DNA of 34,510 nucleotides from Puniceicoccales bacterium (GTDB taxonomy: Bacteria; Verrucomicrobiota; Verrucomicrobiia; Opitutales; LL51), in contig JAITAG010000012.1 of assembly GCA_031284265.1 (NCBI GenBank), positions 1 to 34,510 of the forward strand. Direction: 5' to 3'. The first letter of the stretch is position 1. Each line of letters opens with the position of its first letter. The translations under genes were made by a program, and so were the position numbers. Below the pieces are notes generated by a model, which saw only the letters and a list, made by a program, of their open reading frames with translations, did no database searches and had not been told where the DNA came from. Below, one piece after another: positions 15,446 to 24,676 of this stretch.

Positions 15446-16570
15446 ATGAAATTCATACTAGAAAAGGATACATTGATCGCGGGATTGCAGCAGGTAATGA
15501 ATGTTGTTGGGACAAAATTGACCATGCCGATCCTTTCCAATGTTTTGATCGAGGCCATTGCTGATCGGGGACAAGTTACATTTTCGACGACTAATTTGGA
15601 TATGGGTATGTGTTGCAGTGTGATGGCCCAAGTCCAGCAATCGGGTCGGATTACCTTACCCGTAAAAAAATTGGCCTCCATTGTGAAAGCACTGCCGGGA
15701 AAGGAAGTGACCTGTGTGCTGGAAAATGATGTTCTCGTTCGGATCGAATCGGACGGTTCCCGTTTTAAGATTTTAGGTTTGGCGGCGAACGATTTTCCGG
15801 CACTGCCGCAGTTGGAGATAGAACAAAAAATCGAAGTTAATCAAATGCGACTGGCTCGCCTATTGAAGAGTATTTCCTATGCTCAATCGAGGGACGAGAA
15901 TCGCTTCATTTTGAATGGCATCTATTTCTTGGTGGAGGACGGTCATTTAAATCTTGTCGCGACTGATGGTCGTCGTCTGGCATTGACTTCCAGTGAAATT
16001 CCAGGCTGTGACTTTCAAAAAAGTGTCATTGTTCCCGCAAAAATGGTCGCAGAATTGGAGCGTACCTTGGGCATTGGTGAAAATGCGCGCCTCTTCATGA
16101 CCGATAGGCAAATCGCCTTTTCTATCGATGTTTCCAGCGAAAATAACCTCAGCGATTCGATTTATATCGTTTCGAAAATTGTCGAAGGTAAATATCCAAA
16201 CTATAAACAGGTCATTCCGGCTTCCTCTGACTACCACGTGCGATTGGATCGGGAACAGTTATTGTCTGTGGTGCAACGCATTGCACTCGTTGCAGACGAA
16301 AAAGACTATTCGGTTCGTTTGAAATTTGAAGATAATTTGTTAGAAATTTCGGCGCGTAGTGTAAGCTACGGAGAGGCACGGGAAGCCCTACCCATTGCCT
16401 ACGATGGAAAGGTCGTAGGGATTGCCTTTAATCCGCAATTCTTGATCGATCCCTTCAAAGTTTTGACCAATGATGAAATATTTTTTGAGTTCAAGGACGA
16501 GTTTAGCCCTGGAATGATTAAAACGAATGATACGTTTTTATGCGTAGTCATGCCCCTGCGGATTAATTAA
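15446..16570 (+). CDS. dnaN: DNA polymerase III beta subunit (sliding clamp)
   Basis: The ring-shaped processivity clamp of the replicative polymerase, 374 aa, the usual length. Three repeated clamp folds are visible. The N-terminal one starts MKFILEKDTLIAGLQQVMNV, the middle one has the hallmark ENRFILNGIYF and ATDGRRLALT (about residues 150-180), and the C-terminal one ends with the canonical CVVMPLRIN. GGTAGG lies 4-9 bases before the ATG. The gene is divergent from the EIIA-cyclase/hprK operon, with 140 bases between them. No dnaA, recF or gyrB is adjacent, so this is not a classical origin-side cluster. Confidence 0.96.
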   Translation: MKFILEKDTLIAGLQQVMNVVGTKLTMPILSNVLIEAIADRGQVTFSTTNLDMGMCCSVMAQVQQSGRITLPVKKLASIVKALPGKEVTCVLENDVLVRIESDGSRFKILGLAANDFPALPQLEIEQKIEVNQMRLARLLKSISYAQSRDENRFILNGIYFLVEDGHLNLVATDGRRLALTSSEIPGCDFQKSVIVPAKMVAELERTLGIGENARLFMTDRQIAFSIDVSSENNLSDSIYIVSKIVEGKYPNYKQVIPASSDYHVRLDREQLLSVVQRIALVADEKDYSVRLKFEDNLLEISARSVSYGEAREALPIAYDGKVVGIAFNPQFLIDPFKVLTNDEIFFEFKDEFSPGMIKTNDTFLCVVMPLRIN

Positions 16571-16585
16571 AAAATTTAAAAATCC

Positions 16586-16614
16586 TTGACTTTAAATTTT
16601 AGATATCGTACGTA
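16586..16614 (+). promoter_or_regulatory. Weak candidate promoter before the CPBP gene
   Basis: TTGACT at 16586-16591 and TACGTA at 16609-16614 are 17 bases apart. The -35 is good and the -10 poor (3 of 6). The gene starts 22 bases downstream. Confidence 0.25.
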
Positions 16615-16636
16615 ATGAATTCTCAAGGAGAAATGT

Positions 16637-17353
16637 ATGGAAGAAAAGGAAAAATTGAAGCCCATTAAATTACAATTAGATCATTTTTTTTCGGTTCTTG
16701 CGAGTATCATTTGGCTAGCGCTTTTTATTGTTTTAAGTCTGAATCATTTTAAAAGTTGGTTTGGCGATTCAATCATACAAATATGTGTTTCCGGGGGAAT
16801 GGTGAATATTGCGATAACGGTACTTTTATTTTGGTTCTATTATTCACAAAAATGGCCTTTGATGAATCCCTTAAAAATGCATCCATTGGATTGCCTCGTC
16901 AAGGGCGTCATAGGCGTAATACAGCTTTTTCCCCTATCATATATGATCGGCATTGTGTGGCAAAAAATAGTTTTATCGCTGCGGTATGCGTTAAACGTTG
17001 ATTGTGAGGAGCAACCGATGCTCGTATTCTTGCGGTCCGATTTGACCCACGAAGGACAATTTTGGGGAATTATTCTCTTGGCAGTCATTCTAGCGCCGAT
17101 CGCCGAAGAGATATTTTTCCGTTACTTTCTCTATCGTTTTGGAAAGTCGCATATGTCTTCCCGACAAATCACGCTACTGACGGCATTTATCTTTGCCCTA
17201 TTGCACTTTAATCTGGCGGCATTTGCATCGCTATGGGTGATGGGAATATTTTTAACATTTCTCTATGAGTACTATGGCAATCTGATACCTTGTATCATAG
17301 CACATAGCCTATTTAATTGCGTTTCCATCCTATCGGCGGTATTATTTTCGTAG
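16637..17353 (+). CDS. CPBP family intramembrane metalloprotease
   Basis: A 238-aa polytopic membrane protein with about six to seven hydrophobic segments. It carries the three CPBP/Abi motifs in order: EEIFFR (about residues 154-159), FALLHF (the FxxxH motif) and HSLFN (the HxxxN motif). The Glu and His residues form the metal/active site of the family, to which the CAAX protease Rce1 also belongs. Bacterial members have varied or unknown substrates, so none is assigned. A strong Shine-Dalgarno (AAGGAG) lies 8 bases before the ATG. Confidence 0.88.
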   Translation: MEEKEKLKPIKLQLDHFFSVLASIIWLALFIVLSLNHFKSWFGDSIIQICVSGGMVNIAITVLLFWFYYSQKWPLMNPLKMHPLDCLVKGVIGVIQLFPLSYMIGIVWQKIVLSLRYALNVDCEEQPMLVFLRSDLTHEGQFWGIILLAVILAPIAEEIFFRYFLYRFGKSHMSSRQITLLTAFIFALLHFNLAAFASLWVMGIFLTFLYEYYGNLIPCIIAHSLFNCVSILSAVLFS

Positions 17354-17504
17354 TGTTATTTTTTGTGTATGAGAAAGCATTTGACAAATTTATAAATGGC
17401 GTCCATGCTAGGTGGCAGAAGGTGGGAGCAAATGGCGCGTAAAAAAGGAAGCATTTATTTTCTAAGATTTCCTAGAAGTTGGTCAATATTTTATTAATTT
17501 ATTA

Positions 17505-17939
17505 ATGACATTGTTTAAAAAGTTGGAAAACGGCATAATCTGTGCGACGGCGGAGGATTTAATGGATCTCGGAGAAGCCTTTGGACGATTACTGTGTGAT
17601 GGCGATATTGTGGCGCTCCACGGCGATCTAGGGGTAGGCAAGACGACATTTACGAAAGGTATGGGTCGGGCGTTCCGCATTACGGATTCTGTGACGAGTC
17701 CGACTTTTAATATTATGGCCCAGTATTCCGGAGCGATGAATTTAATTCATGTCGATGCCTATCGATTGGATCGCCCTGAGGATTTGGGCATTTGGGAGTA
17801 TATTCAGCATCCCTGTGTCATTGCGGTCGAATGGCCGGAAAATTTGGTTGAATTGCGGGAAAGTATAACGCAGGATATCCAAATAGCGGTGCTAAAAAAT
17901 GAGGAACGTTGGGTAACCCTAGGGAAAAGTGTCAAATAA
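17505..17939 (+). CDS. tsaE: tRNA threonylcarbamoyladenosine biosynthesis ATPase TsaE
   Basis: TsaE is the ATPase that drives the TsaBDE complex making t6A37 on ANN-decoding tRNAs. The 144-aa product has Walker A GDLGVGKTT at about residues 42-50 and the TsaE hallmark SPTFNIM. It also has HVDAYRL and the C-terminal VEWPEN motif. The length is normal. About 150 bases precede it without a gene. They contain TTGACA at 17381 but no convincing -10. The other t6A genes are not in the window. Confidence 0.93.
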   Translation: MTLFKKLENGIICATAEDLMDLGEAFGRLLCDGDIVALHGDLGVGKTTFTKGMGRAFRITDSVTSPTFNIMAQYSGAMNLIHVDAYRLDRPEDLGIWEYIQHPCVIAVEWPENLVELRESITQDIQIAVLKNEERWVTLGKSVK

Positions 17940-17979
17940 AAAAATATTGTAGTCTTTTGTCGATTCGTAGAATGGAGGC

Positions 17980-18762
17980 ATGGCTGTTAAAAAAAAGTCT
18001 CCGCATTTTTTAAGAACTGTAAAAAATTGGTTTTTTACGGGCCTTTTCATTCTTCTCCCCCTAGGGATTACGGCGATTGTCGTTGGTCTTTTGCTCGATC
18101 ATTTGGGGGCGCCGGTGAGCCGATTTTTTTTAGAGAGCTTTGGCCTTGAAATTCCCGATAAGTTCTGGATGACCACGACGGTAAATCTATTTTCGACCCT
18201 ATTTGTTGTCCTCGTCATTACGGCCCTCGGTTATTTTTCGCGATATTTCCTAGGAAGAGCGGTTATTCATTTGACGGAAAGGATAATCGATGGCGTTCCA
18301 TTTGTAAATACGATATATAAAACGGTCAAGCAGGTGGTAGAAACATTCAACAAAAATCGCGAAACCCTATTTCAGACGACGGTATTGATTGAATTTCCGC
18401 ATAAAGGAATGTATGCCATTGGTTTTTTGACGAGTGACGGTCAAGGGGAGGTTCAGGTAAAGACGAAGGAGCATGTGGTCGGTGTTTTTATGCCGACGAC
18501 GCCGAATCCAACGAGCGGTTTTTTGCTACTTGTCCCTCGTGAAGACATCGTATTTTTAGATATGTCCGTGGCCGACGGAATGAAGATGATCGTTTCTGGC
18601 GGTGTTGTCAGTCCGGAATATTTACCTCGGGAAGAGCGAGAATCTCAAAAATCGGAAGAAGAAAAACCAAGAGAAAAGATTATGCATCCGCAGGGTGGAA
18701 AAAGGCCTAGAGATGTACAACAGAATTGGCGGAGGCGCAAAGGACGGAATCTGGAGAAATAA
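17980..18762 (+). CDS. DUF502 family inner-membrane protein
   Basis: A 260-aa membrane protein of the DUF502 family. It has two N-terminal transmembrane helices (about residues 14-38 and 64-92), then RAVIHLTERIIDGVPFVNTI and YKTVKQVVETF. The conserved core includes FMPTTPNPTSGFLLLVPR (about residues 170-188) and the VSGGVVSPE motif. The Lys/Arg/Glu-rich tail looks disordered. Function is unknown for the family, though plant relatives (COV1) affect membrane trafficking. The ATG at 17980 is forced by an in-frame stop at 17968. Its GGAGG lies only one base upstream, which is unusually close. Confidence 0.85.
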   Translation: MAVKKKSPHFLRTVKNWFFTGLFILLPLGITAIVVGLLLDHLGAPVSRFFLESFGLEIPDKFWMTTTVNLFSTLFVVLVITALGYFSRYFLGRAVIHLTERIIDGVPFVNTIYKTVKQVVETFNKNRETLFQTTVLIEFPHKGMYAIGFLTSDGQGEVQVKTKEHVVGVFMPTTPNPTSGFLLLVPREDIVFLDMSVADGMKMIVSGGVVSPEYLPREERESQKSEEEKPREKIMHPQGGKRPRDVQQNWRRRKGRNLEK

Positions 18763-18794
18763 AGTATATCGTGGCGATCAGCTGATTAAGTTTC

Positions 18795-19871
18795 ATGTTG
18801 GAGAATAAATTTTTTATAGCGGGGAGTGGCTATTTTAGCGTTGCTAAAAAAGGGAATGCGATTATCCAATCGTTTTTGGATTTTGACGTTGAAGTCGTCG
18901 ATAGTCATGCGGCGAAAGTCGCCGAAGTTTTGCAGGAACTGCAACAAGTTCACGATGCATTGCGCACCGTTTCCCTGTTCTCTCCGCGGAAAGTGGTTTG
19001 CTATAAAAATGTCACTTTTTTCGGCGATGACGCAGCGATGAAATCCGAAGCGGTGCAGGCATGGGTTCAAAAGATTCAGCAAGCACTGGTACAGTTCTCG
19101 GAAGTGGGATTTTTACTGACGACGGGAGCCATTGATCGGCGATTAAAAATCGTAAAGTGGTTTTTAGAAAACTGTCATTCCGAAATCTTCGACGAGCCAA
19201 AAAGAGTGGATTGCGAACGGCATATATTGGCTCGGATTGGGCATATGGGCAAGAAAATAAAACCCGATGGACTCAACCAATTGTTGCAATATACGGGCAA
19301 TAATTTGGGCATTATCGATGGCGAACTCGACAAATTATTGCTCTATGCCCATGGGAAAAACGAAATTACCCGGGAAGATATCGAAGCCGTTGGGGTTGAT
19401 CTCCATGGCGATACCTTTTTTGAAACGGTGGATTTATTTTTTGGGGATGCTTCGGAGCCATTTTTGTGTGGCATTCGGCGTTATTTTTTACACCAGGAGG
19501 AAGGTCGGCCACTCCTCGCTGCCCTACAAAATCGTACGCGTTTGTTAATTCAATTGCGTTATTTTTACGAAAATGATGGCGTAGAAAAGATCAGTAAACC
19601 CGTTTTAGAGCAGCTCAAAAATCGCTATGCTGCGGTTTACGGGAGAGTAGATGGCGGTATTTTGGCGCAAAATCCCTGGTATCTAGGAAAATTAATGGAA
19701 ATTGCCCAAAAATGTTCCCATCGAGATTGGATCCAAGTTCAGGTTGCGCTTCTCCATGCGACTGTCGATCTTGCCGAGCATTACAGCCAGCAGCGGGTTA
19801 TTTTTGAGCGACTATATTTTTATCGAAAATCATTTTCTAGCGCTCAACGATTGGAAAATGTAGGGGTATAG
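18795..19871 (+). CDS. holA: DNA polymerase III delta subunit
   Basis: HolA is the clamp-loader subunit that opens the DnaN ring. The product is 358 aa, normal length. It resembles HolA in the N-terminal domain (FSPRKVVCYKNVTFFGDD, then FLLTTGAIDRRLKIVKWF), in the middle GNNLGIIDGELDKLLLYAHGK and in EITREDIEAVGVDLHGDTFF. The C-terminal helical collar domain ends LLHATVDLAEHYSQ. HolA diverges quickly, and this call rests on the ordered motifs. It is in the same run as lpxK, whose ATG is 6 bases after this stop. Confidence 0.88.
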   Translation: MLENKFFIAGSGYFSVAKKGNAIIQSFLDFDVEVVDSHAAKVAEVLQELQQVHDALRTVSLFSPRKVVCYKNVTFFGDDAAMKSEAVQAWVQKIQQALVQFSEVGFLLTTGAIDRRLKIVKWFLENCHSEIFDEPKRVDCERHILARIGHMGKKIKPDGLNQLLQYTGNNLGIIDGELDKLLLYAHGKNEITREDIEAVGVDLHGDTFFETVDLFFGDASEPFLCGIRRYFLHQEEGRPLLAALQNRTRLLIQLRYFYENDGVEKISKPVLEQLKNRYAAVYGRVDGGILAQNPWYLGKLMEIAQKCSHRDWIQVQVALLHATVDLAEHYSQQRVIFERLYFYRKSFSSAQRLENVGV

Positions 19872-19877
19872 CGCGGC

Positions 19878-21080
19878 ATGAGGATCATTCGAAAGTTGCG
19901 CTACGGCCTACGGAAACGGATCAAGCATTGGCGACGCCTCTTTGATAAGTTTGCGCAATTTATCGCCGATGTCCTCTACGACCGAAGGACAACCCTAGTC
20001 GCAAAAGTATTGGGAGCGGTGCTACTCCCGTTTTCGTTTATGTTTTTACTTATTGTTAAAATTCGCGTGTGGTTATATCGGAAGCGTCTACTCTATTCCC
20101 AGTCGCTCGGCTGCCACGTCATTGTAGTCGGCAACATCACCATGGGCGGGACGGGTAAGACACCGGTAGCGGAATACTTGGCGAGATTACTGCTAGCGAT
20201 GGGCCGAAAACCGGCTATCATCAGTCGCGGTTATAAGAGTAAAAGTGAGTCGAGTTATAGAAAATTTTTACGTTGGCTGACCCATTCTCCGGATAAGCCT
20301 CCTAAAATTGTGAGTGATGGGGAAAGGGTTTTATTGGATTCGGAGATAGCCGGCGATGAACCTTACATGTTGGCAAAAAATTTGAAAGGCGTACCGGTGA
20401 TTGTCGACAAGGATCGGATTAAGGCGGGGCGTTACGCGATCAAGCGCTTTGGTTCGGATGTACTTATTTTAGACGATGGCTACCAATATTTGCGCCTGCG
20501 ATCGACACTGCGTATGGTTTTAATCGATCGAAATAATCCCTTTGGTAACTATCGACTCATCCCGCGAGGCATTTTACGCGAACCGCTCAGCCATCTCGAC
20601 CGCGCGTCGTGTATTTTTTTGACCAAGTCGAACGGTACGCGAAATTACGAATTAGAGCAGGAAATTCACAGCGTCAACTATGGCATACAAATTGTCGAAT
20701 GCTGCCACCAATCCTGCCATTTGGTGAGTCAGGGAGAGGCAGAAATTTTACCCCTGGAAATTTTACGGGAAAAAAAGGTCGCTATTTTTTGTGCCATCGC
20801 GTCGCCGGAAGGCTTTGAGCAATTTATCGCGAGTTTAGGGGCGAATATTATTTATAAAAAACGCTACATTGACCACCATCGATTTACAAATGCGGAACTG
20901 TCGAGTATCAATGAACGCGCTAAAAGTGCCGATTTTTTAATCGCAACGGAAAAGGATGCGGTTCGCATTGCCAGTGATTTTAAATTTAGTATTCCTTTTT
21001 TTTACATGCGTGTCAGGGTACAATTTTTGCGCAATGAGCATTGGGTGCGGCATTTACTGGGCGAAGCGCTGGCGCTGTGA
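19878..21080 (+). CDS. lpxK: Tetraacyldisaccharide 4'-kinase LpxK
   Basis: LpxK phosphorylates the lipid A precursor disaccharide-1-phosphate at the 4' position on the cytosolic face of the inner membrane. It has an N-terminal hydrophobic helix at about residues 36-60. The P-loop segment [19 protein letters not shown] is at about 83-101. Other family landmarks are [48 protein letters not shown] and the C-terminal [12 protein letters not shown]. At 400 aa it is longer than the usual 310-340. The extra length lies in the basic N-terminus (about 35 residues) and around residues 115-140 ([17 protein letters not shown]). Its presence shows that the cell makes lipid A. Confidence 0.93.
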   Translation: MRIIRKLRYGLRKRIKHWRRLFDKFAQFIADVLYDRRTTLVAKVLGAVLLPFSFMFLLIVKIRVWLYRKRLLYSQSLGCHVIVVGNITMGGTGKTPVAEYLARLLLAMGRKPAIISRGYKSKSESSYRKFLRWLTHSPDKPPKIVSDGERVLLDSEIAGDEPYMLAKNLKGVPVIVDKDRIKAGRYAIKRFGSDVLILDDGYQYLRLRSTLRMVLIDRNNPFGNYRLIPRGILREPLSHLDRASCIFLTKSNGTRNYELEQEIHSVNYGIQIVECCHQSCHLVSQGEAEILPLEILREKKVAIFCAIASPEGFEQFIASLGANIIYKKRYIDHHRFTNAELSSINERAKSADFLIATEKDAVRIASDFKFSIPFFYMRVRVQFLRNEHWVRHLLGEALAL

Positions 21081-21391
21081 ATGGTTGGAGAAAACAAAAA
21101 GTGCTTTTAGAAAACATTTGGCAATTGTTGAAAATCGTATCCCCAATTTGGATAGGGCGTTCAAAAAAAGGCAAAAAATATCCCTTTGCATCCCCTATTT
21201 TTTTATTTTTTAGAAACAGCGCTTGACAGTATCGAAAAAAACTGAAAGAATCAGGGAACGGTAGGAGTGGTTGTCTCGATTAATAATCGAGGCATCGGCT
21301 TTGGTGTTGGTGAGTATTAATGGTGGAAATTCGGAAAAATAAACTTGCCTTTCTCCTGAGACACTCTTTATTGATAAAAAGTTTATAAGTC
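21081..21391 (+). other. Gene-free gap before rplU: candidate promoter and leader
   Basis: No gene is supported in these 311 bases. The first 140 bases are A/T-rich without a strong terminator. A promoter-like site is at 21223-21251 and a leader follows. In the leader, CTCGATT and AATCGAG (21275-21291) form a 7-bp stem with loop AAT. A weaker A/T hairpin (CTTT/AAAG) lies at about 21365-21381, just before the start codon. r-protein L21 genes in some bacteria have autoregulatory leaders. I cannot match this one to a known class. Confidence 0.4.
21223..21251 (+). promoter_or_regulatory. Candidate sigma70-type promoter for rplU-rpmA
   Basis: TTGACA (perfect) at 21223-21228 and AAGAAT (4 of 6) at 21246-21251 are separated by 17 bases. 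This gives a leader of about 135 bases before rplU. It is the best sigma70-type match in the window. Confidence 0.5.
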
Positions 21392-21706
21392 ATGAAAGCG
21401 ATTATTGAAACCCAGGGGCAGCAGCTTATTGTTCACGAAGGTGATATTGTATTTGTCAATCGCTACGTCGGTTCAAAGGCGGGAGATGTGATCAATCTGG
21501 ATAAAGTGTTACTTGTCGGGGAGGGACCGGATGCGAAGATGGGCATGCCCTATGTCAATGGTGCGGTAGTTAAGGCGAAGCTCCTTGAAAATAAGCGGGG
21601 TAAAAAGGTTTTCGTTTTTAAGAAAAAGCGCCGCCAGGGTTACGAACGGCGTCGCGGTCATCGGCAGGAACTATCCGTTATTAAAATTGAATCGATTACG
21701 GTTTAG
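21392..21706 (+). CDS. rplU: 50S ribosomal protein L21
   Basis: A 104-aa large-subunit protein that binds 23S rRNA. It shows the L21 pattern: [18 protein letters not shown], the conserved [20 protein letters not shown] and the basic [16 protein letters not shown] tail that contacts rRNA. rpmA follows after 22 bases, the standard rplU-rpmA pair. The Shine-Dalgarno is weak. Confidence 0.97.
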   Translation: MKAIIETQGQQLIVHEGDIVFVNRYVGSKAGDVINLDKVLLVGEGPDAKMGMPYVNGAVVKAKLLENKRGKKVFVFKKKRRQGYERRRGHRQELSVIKIESITV

Positions 21707-21728
21707 GCCGTGAAGGAGGATTTGAAAA

Positions 21729-21974
21729 ATGGCACATAAAAAAGGTCAGGGTACGTCGCGCAACGGTCGCGATAGTGTGAGTAAGCGTCTCGGCGTGAAA
21801 AGATATGGCGGAGAGGTGGTCCGTGCGGGAAATATTTTGATGCGTCAGCGTGGGACAAGAATGCATCCCGGGAAAAATGTGGGTATCGGAAGAGATTTTA
21901 CGCTGTTTTCCCTCGCCGACGGAGTCGTGGAATGGGACGCTAAACATCGCCGCGTTAGCGTCGTCGTAGCATAG
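21729..21974 (+). CDS. rpmA: 50S ribosomal protein L27
   Basis: An 81-aa protein whose N-terminal tail reaches the peptidyl-transferase centre. It begins [16 protein letters not shown] with no cleavable Firmicutes-type leader. The typical [19 protein letters not shown] and the glycine-rich [15 protein letters not shown] follow. A strong GAAGGAGG precedes the ATG. Confidence 0.98.
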   Translation: MAHKKGQGTSRNGRDSVSKRLGVKRYGGEVVRAGNILMRQRGTRMHPGKNVGIGRDFTLFSLADGVVEWDAKHRRVSVVVA

Positions 21975-21978
21975 TTAA

Positions 21979-22974
21979 ATGGAGCGCGTTATTATCAAAG
22001 GCGTCGGTTCCTACATACCGGAGTGTGTACTTTCCAATGCCGACCTCGAAGGGATGGTCGATACGACCAGCGAATGGATTGTGACTCGCACGGGGATTGA
22101 GTCCCGTCGGATCTGTCTCGATACGGAGATGGCATCCGATCTGGGCTGTGAGGCAGCGCGTAGGGCATTGGAAAACGCGAATATTTCGGGTTGCGACATC
22201 GATCTGATTATTGTCGCGACGGTGACGCCCGATATGCGATTTCCTGCGACGGCGTGTATTATTCAGGAAAAGCTAGGCTGCGTAGACATTCCCTGTTTTG
22301 ACGTCAATGCGGTATGTTCCGGTTTTATCTATGCGCTCGATGTGGCGCGAAATTTTCTACTCAATAACTCGAAGATGAAAAACGTTCTCGTCATTGGGAC
22401 GGAAAAAATGTCTTCGATCGTCGATTGGGAAGATCGTTCGACCTGCGTATTATTTGGGGATGGAGCGGGTGCCGTTATCCTATCGCGGGATGTGGGTGAA
22501 GATTCCGATGCGGGCATATTGGATGTACTGGTCGGTGCCAATGGAAGTTTAGGACGATTGCTCCATTGTCCGATCCATGAATCCGCGGGACCGATAGGTG
22601 TTAGCCGTACGGATCAGAATAAATATTTTATTAGAATGGAGGGTCGGGAAGTCTTTAAGGAAGCCATCAAACGGATGTGTTCCGTAGCGGAAGACGTTTT
22701 ACTGCGGAATAATTTAACCATCGACGACATCGCCTGTGTCATCCCTCACCAAGCCAATATGCGCATTATATCGGCTATTGCGGATCGCATGGAAATTCCA
22801 ATGGAAAAAATGTTTATTAATTTGCAGCACACGGGTAATACGTCCGCGGCTTCGATACCGATTGCAATCGATGAAGCGCTACAAAATGGAAAAATTCAGT
22901 CGGAAGATTTAATACTAACCATTGCCTTTGGTGCGGGAATGACCTGGGGGGCAGCCCTAATTCGATGGAAGTGA
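21979..22974 (+). CDS. fabH: 3-oxoacyl-[ACP] synthase III (FabH)
   Basis: FabH starts fatty-acid synthesis by condensing an acyl-CoA with malonyl-ACP. The 331-aa thiolase-fold protein has Cys113 in NAVCSGFIYAL, His in CVIPHQANMRI and Asn in NLQHTGNTSAASIP, the complete Cys-His-Asn triad. The N-terminus has TTSEWIVTRTGIESRR and the C-terminus ends AFGAGMTWGAALIRW, both canonical. It begins 4 bases after rpmA, so it is probably co-transcribed with the ribosomal genes. No plsX, fabD or acpP is next to it. Confidence 0.96.
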   Translation: MERVIIKGVGSYIPECVLSNADLEGMVDTTSEWIVTRTGIESRRICLDTEMASDLGCEAARRALENANISGCDIDLIIVATVTPDMRFPATACIIQEKLGCVDIPCFDVNAVCSGFIYALDVARNFLLNNSKMKNVLVIGTEKMSSIVDWEDRSTCVLFGDGAGAVILSRDVGEDSDAGILDVLVGANGSLGRLLHCPIHESAGPIGVSRTDQNKYFIRMEGREVFKEAIKRMCSVAEDVLLRNNLTIDDIACVIPHQANMRIISAIADRMEIPMEKMFINLQHTGNTSAASIPIAIDEALQNGKIQSEDLILTIAFGAGMTWGAALIRWK

Positions 22975-23013
22975 ATATTTTTGTTGATCAAAGGCAAAAG
23001 GTTTGTTTGTTTT

Positions 23014-24159
23014 ATGGACGTGGCTCATAAATTGCGTTTAGGGGTTGTTTTTTTGTTAATTGGTGTAAATTTACCCTGTTTTTCCAATTCTTGGAATAGG
23101 AGTAGGAGAAATCGGAATGCAATCACTCAAGTGAAAGGTGTACCATTGGTCGATTTACTTAGCCAGGCACGGGATGCGGAAGCACGAAATAATTCTGGGG
23201 TAGCGTTAAAGTTATATGAGAAAATTTGTAAAGATTACAAAACAAGCGACGGAGCACCGGAGGCATATTTTTTCCGCGGAACATGGTATGAAAAGGATCA
23301 TCGGTTTTCGACTGCAACCAAAATGTTTACGAAAATCATGAAATATTACCCGGAAAGTCCATACTTTGCATCGTCAGTGGTGCATTGCTTTCAGATTGCT
23401 GAAAAGCTTCGGGCAGGCATTCGGCCCCACTATTTCGGCACAATTCCCGGATTCCGCGATTTCGATTCTGCGATAAAAAATTATGAATCAGTAGTGAGAC
23501 ATGCACCTCGCAGCTGTTATGCGCTGGAATCTTTAGAAGGAATTGCCGATTTGCAATTACGGGAAAAGCATTATGATTTAGCGATTGATGCATTGAGTCG
23601 AATCATTGATTGGTATCCCGATTCGGTTGAGGTACCTTATGCCTATTTAAAAATAGCAGAAATTTATAAAAGCCTAGTAAAAGGAGAAGAATACAATCAG
23701 GGTGGAGCGGTGGTCGCATGCCGCTATTACCAAGAATTTATAACGCTTTTTCCACAACATCCGGAGGTGAGTTTCGTAGAAAAAATGATTCGCGATCAGA
23801 AAGAATCGATTGTAAAATCGAAAATTTCAATGGGCGATTTTTATTTTAATGCCCGTTACAATGATAAAGCGGCCAAAACGTTCTATTTTTTGGCGATTTA
23901 CTTTGCGCCCTACACAGTAGCGGCGGACTTGGCACGGTCGAGAATAGCGGAAATCGATGGCGGTAAAAAGCCGAAATCGACGCCCATCGATCTTCTCTTC
24001 CCATCCTACAAACCTCAAAGTAACGATGAATTTGTTGCGGCAGCGACGGTACAGGATCGCATAATGGATCAGAAGGATGGCCGCACCGATCCTGTCAGTA
24101 AAAAAAGTGTTACACCATTCATAAAATCAGAGGATGTTTTGGGATCGGATGAAGTCTAA
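23014..24159 (+). CDS. Exported TPR protein, BamD-like
   Basis: A 381-aa exported protein with a signal peptide (about residues 1-22, LRLGVVFLLIGVNLPCFS) that lacks a proper lipobox. TPR-like helical repeats follow from about residue 40 to 310 (AYFFRGTWYEKDHRFSTATK, YDLAIDALSRIIDWYPDS, YNDKAAKTFYFLAIYFAPYT). The arrangement resembles BamD/ComL-like outer-membrane assembly proteins but is longer than E. coli BamD, and the anchoring Cys is not in a consensus context. The C-terminal 60 residues look disordered. The ATG at 23014 is preferred to a TTG at 22981 because it begins directly at the signal peptide. It overlaps the LptE-like gene by 11 bases, suggesting a joint envelope-assembly role. 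Confidence 0.7.
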   Translation: MDVAHKLRLGVVFLLIGVNLPCFSNSWNRSRRNRNAITQVKGVPLVDLLSQARDAEARNNSGVALKLYEKICKDYKTSDGAPEAYFFRGTWYEKDHRFSTATKMFTKIMKYYPESPYFASSVVHCFQIAEKLRAGIRPHYFGTIPGFRDFDSAIKNYESVVRHAPRSCYALESLEGIADLQLREKHYDLAIDALSRIIDWYPDSVEVPYAYLKIAEIYKSLVKGEEYNQGGAVVACRYYQEFITLFPQHPEVSFVEKMIRDQKESIVKSKISMGDFYFNARYNDKAAKTFYFLAIYFAPYTVAADLARSRIAEIDGGKKPKSTPIDLLFPSYKPQSNDEFVAAATVQDRIMDQKDGRTDPVSKKSVTPFIKSEDVLGSDEV

Positions 24160-24664
24160 AACGAGAAAAATTAGCTACGGTGTACTATTATTTATGAATG
24201 TATTTTCTGCGGGTTGTACCTCCTATCAAATGGGGGTGGGAATGGCGGATGGCATGCGATCCATCTACGTTGAACCGGTCAAAAATAGCTCGCTTTGTCC
24301 CCAAGCCTCCGGTACTCTTACCGCCCAATTGGCCAAGGCTATCCAACGGACTACGCCTTTGAAGCTAGCGGAAAAAAATGAGGCCGATTGCCATTTACAG
24401 GTTGAAATCGTCGACTATTCTCAACCCCATTCTGCCTATGATCCCGGGGATACTTCAATCGTTTTGTCTCTAAATCTTCGCATAGTCGTTGAATGTACCC
24501 TCGTCAATCAGAAAGGGAACTTTTTATTGGAATGTCAGCGCATTGAGGCCTGTATGGATCTGGAGAAATGTAACCATTTTCATTCCTTGCGCGATCAGGC
24601 TATTCCGCAGCTTATGGGACGTTTAGCGAGAAAGATCTGTGCGTTTTTAGTGAATATTTGGTAA
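24149..24664 (+). CDS. LptE-like LPS-assembly lipoprotein
   Basis: A 171-aa lipoprotein. The signal peptide ends in FSAGC, a plausible lipobox with the lipidated Cys at about residue 23. The mature part begins TSYQMG and contains IYVEPVKNSS and ALTAQLAKAIQ-like text (TLTAQLAKAIQRTTPLKLAE). Further on comes QVEIVDYSQ, the strand pattern typical of LptE family proteins, which plug the LptD barrel that inserts LPS in the outer membrane. ATG 24149 gives the better lipoprotein signal. An in-frame ATG at 24134 is an alternative. The call is by pattern and context (LPS genes nearby), not by strong motif. Confidence 0.65.
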   Translation: MKSKTRKISYGVLLFMNVFSAGCTSYQMGVGMADGMRSIYVEPVKNSSLCPQASGTLTAQLAKAIQRTTPLKLAEKNEADCHLQVEIVDYSQPHSAYDPGDTSIVLSLNLRIVVECTLVNQKGNFLLECQRIEACMDLEKCNHFHSLRDQAIPQLMGRLARKICAFLVNIW

Positions 24665-24676
24665 ATATATTCCCCA

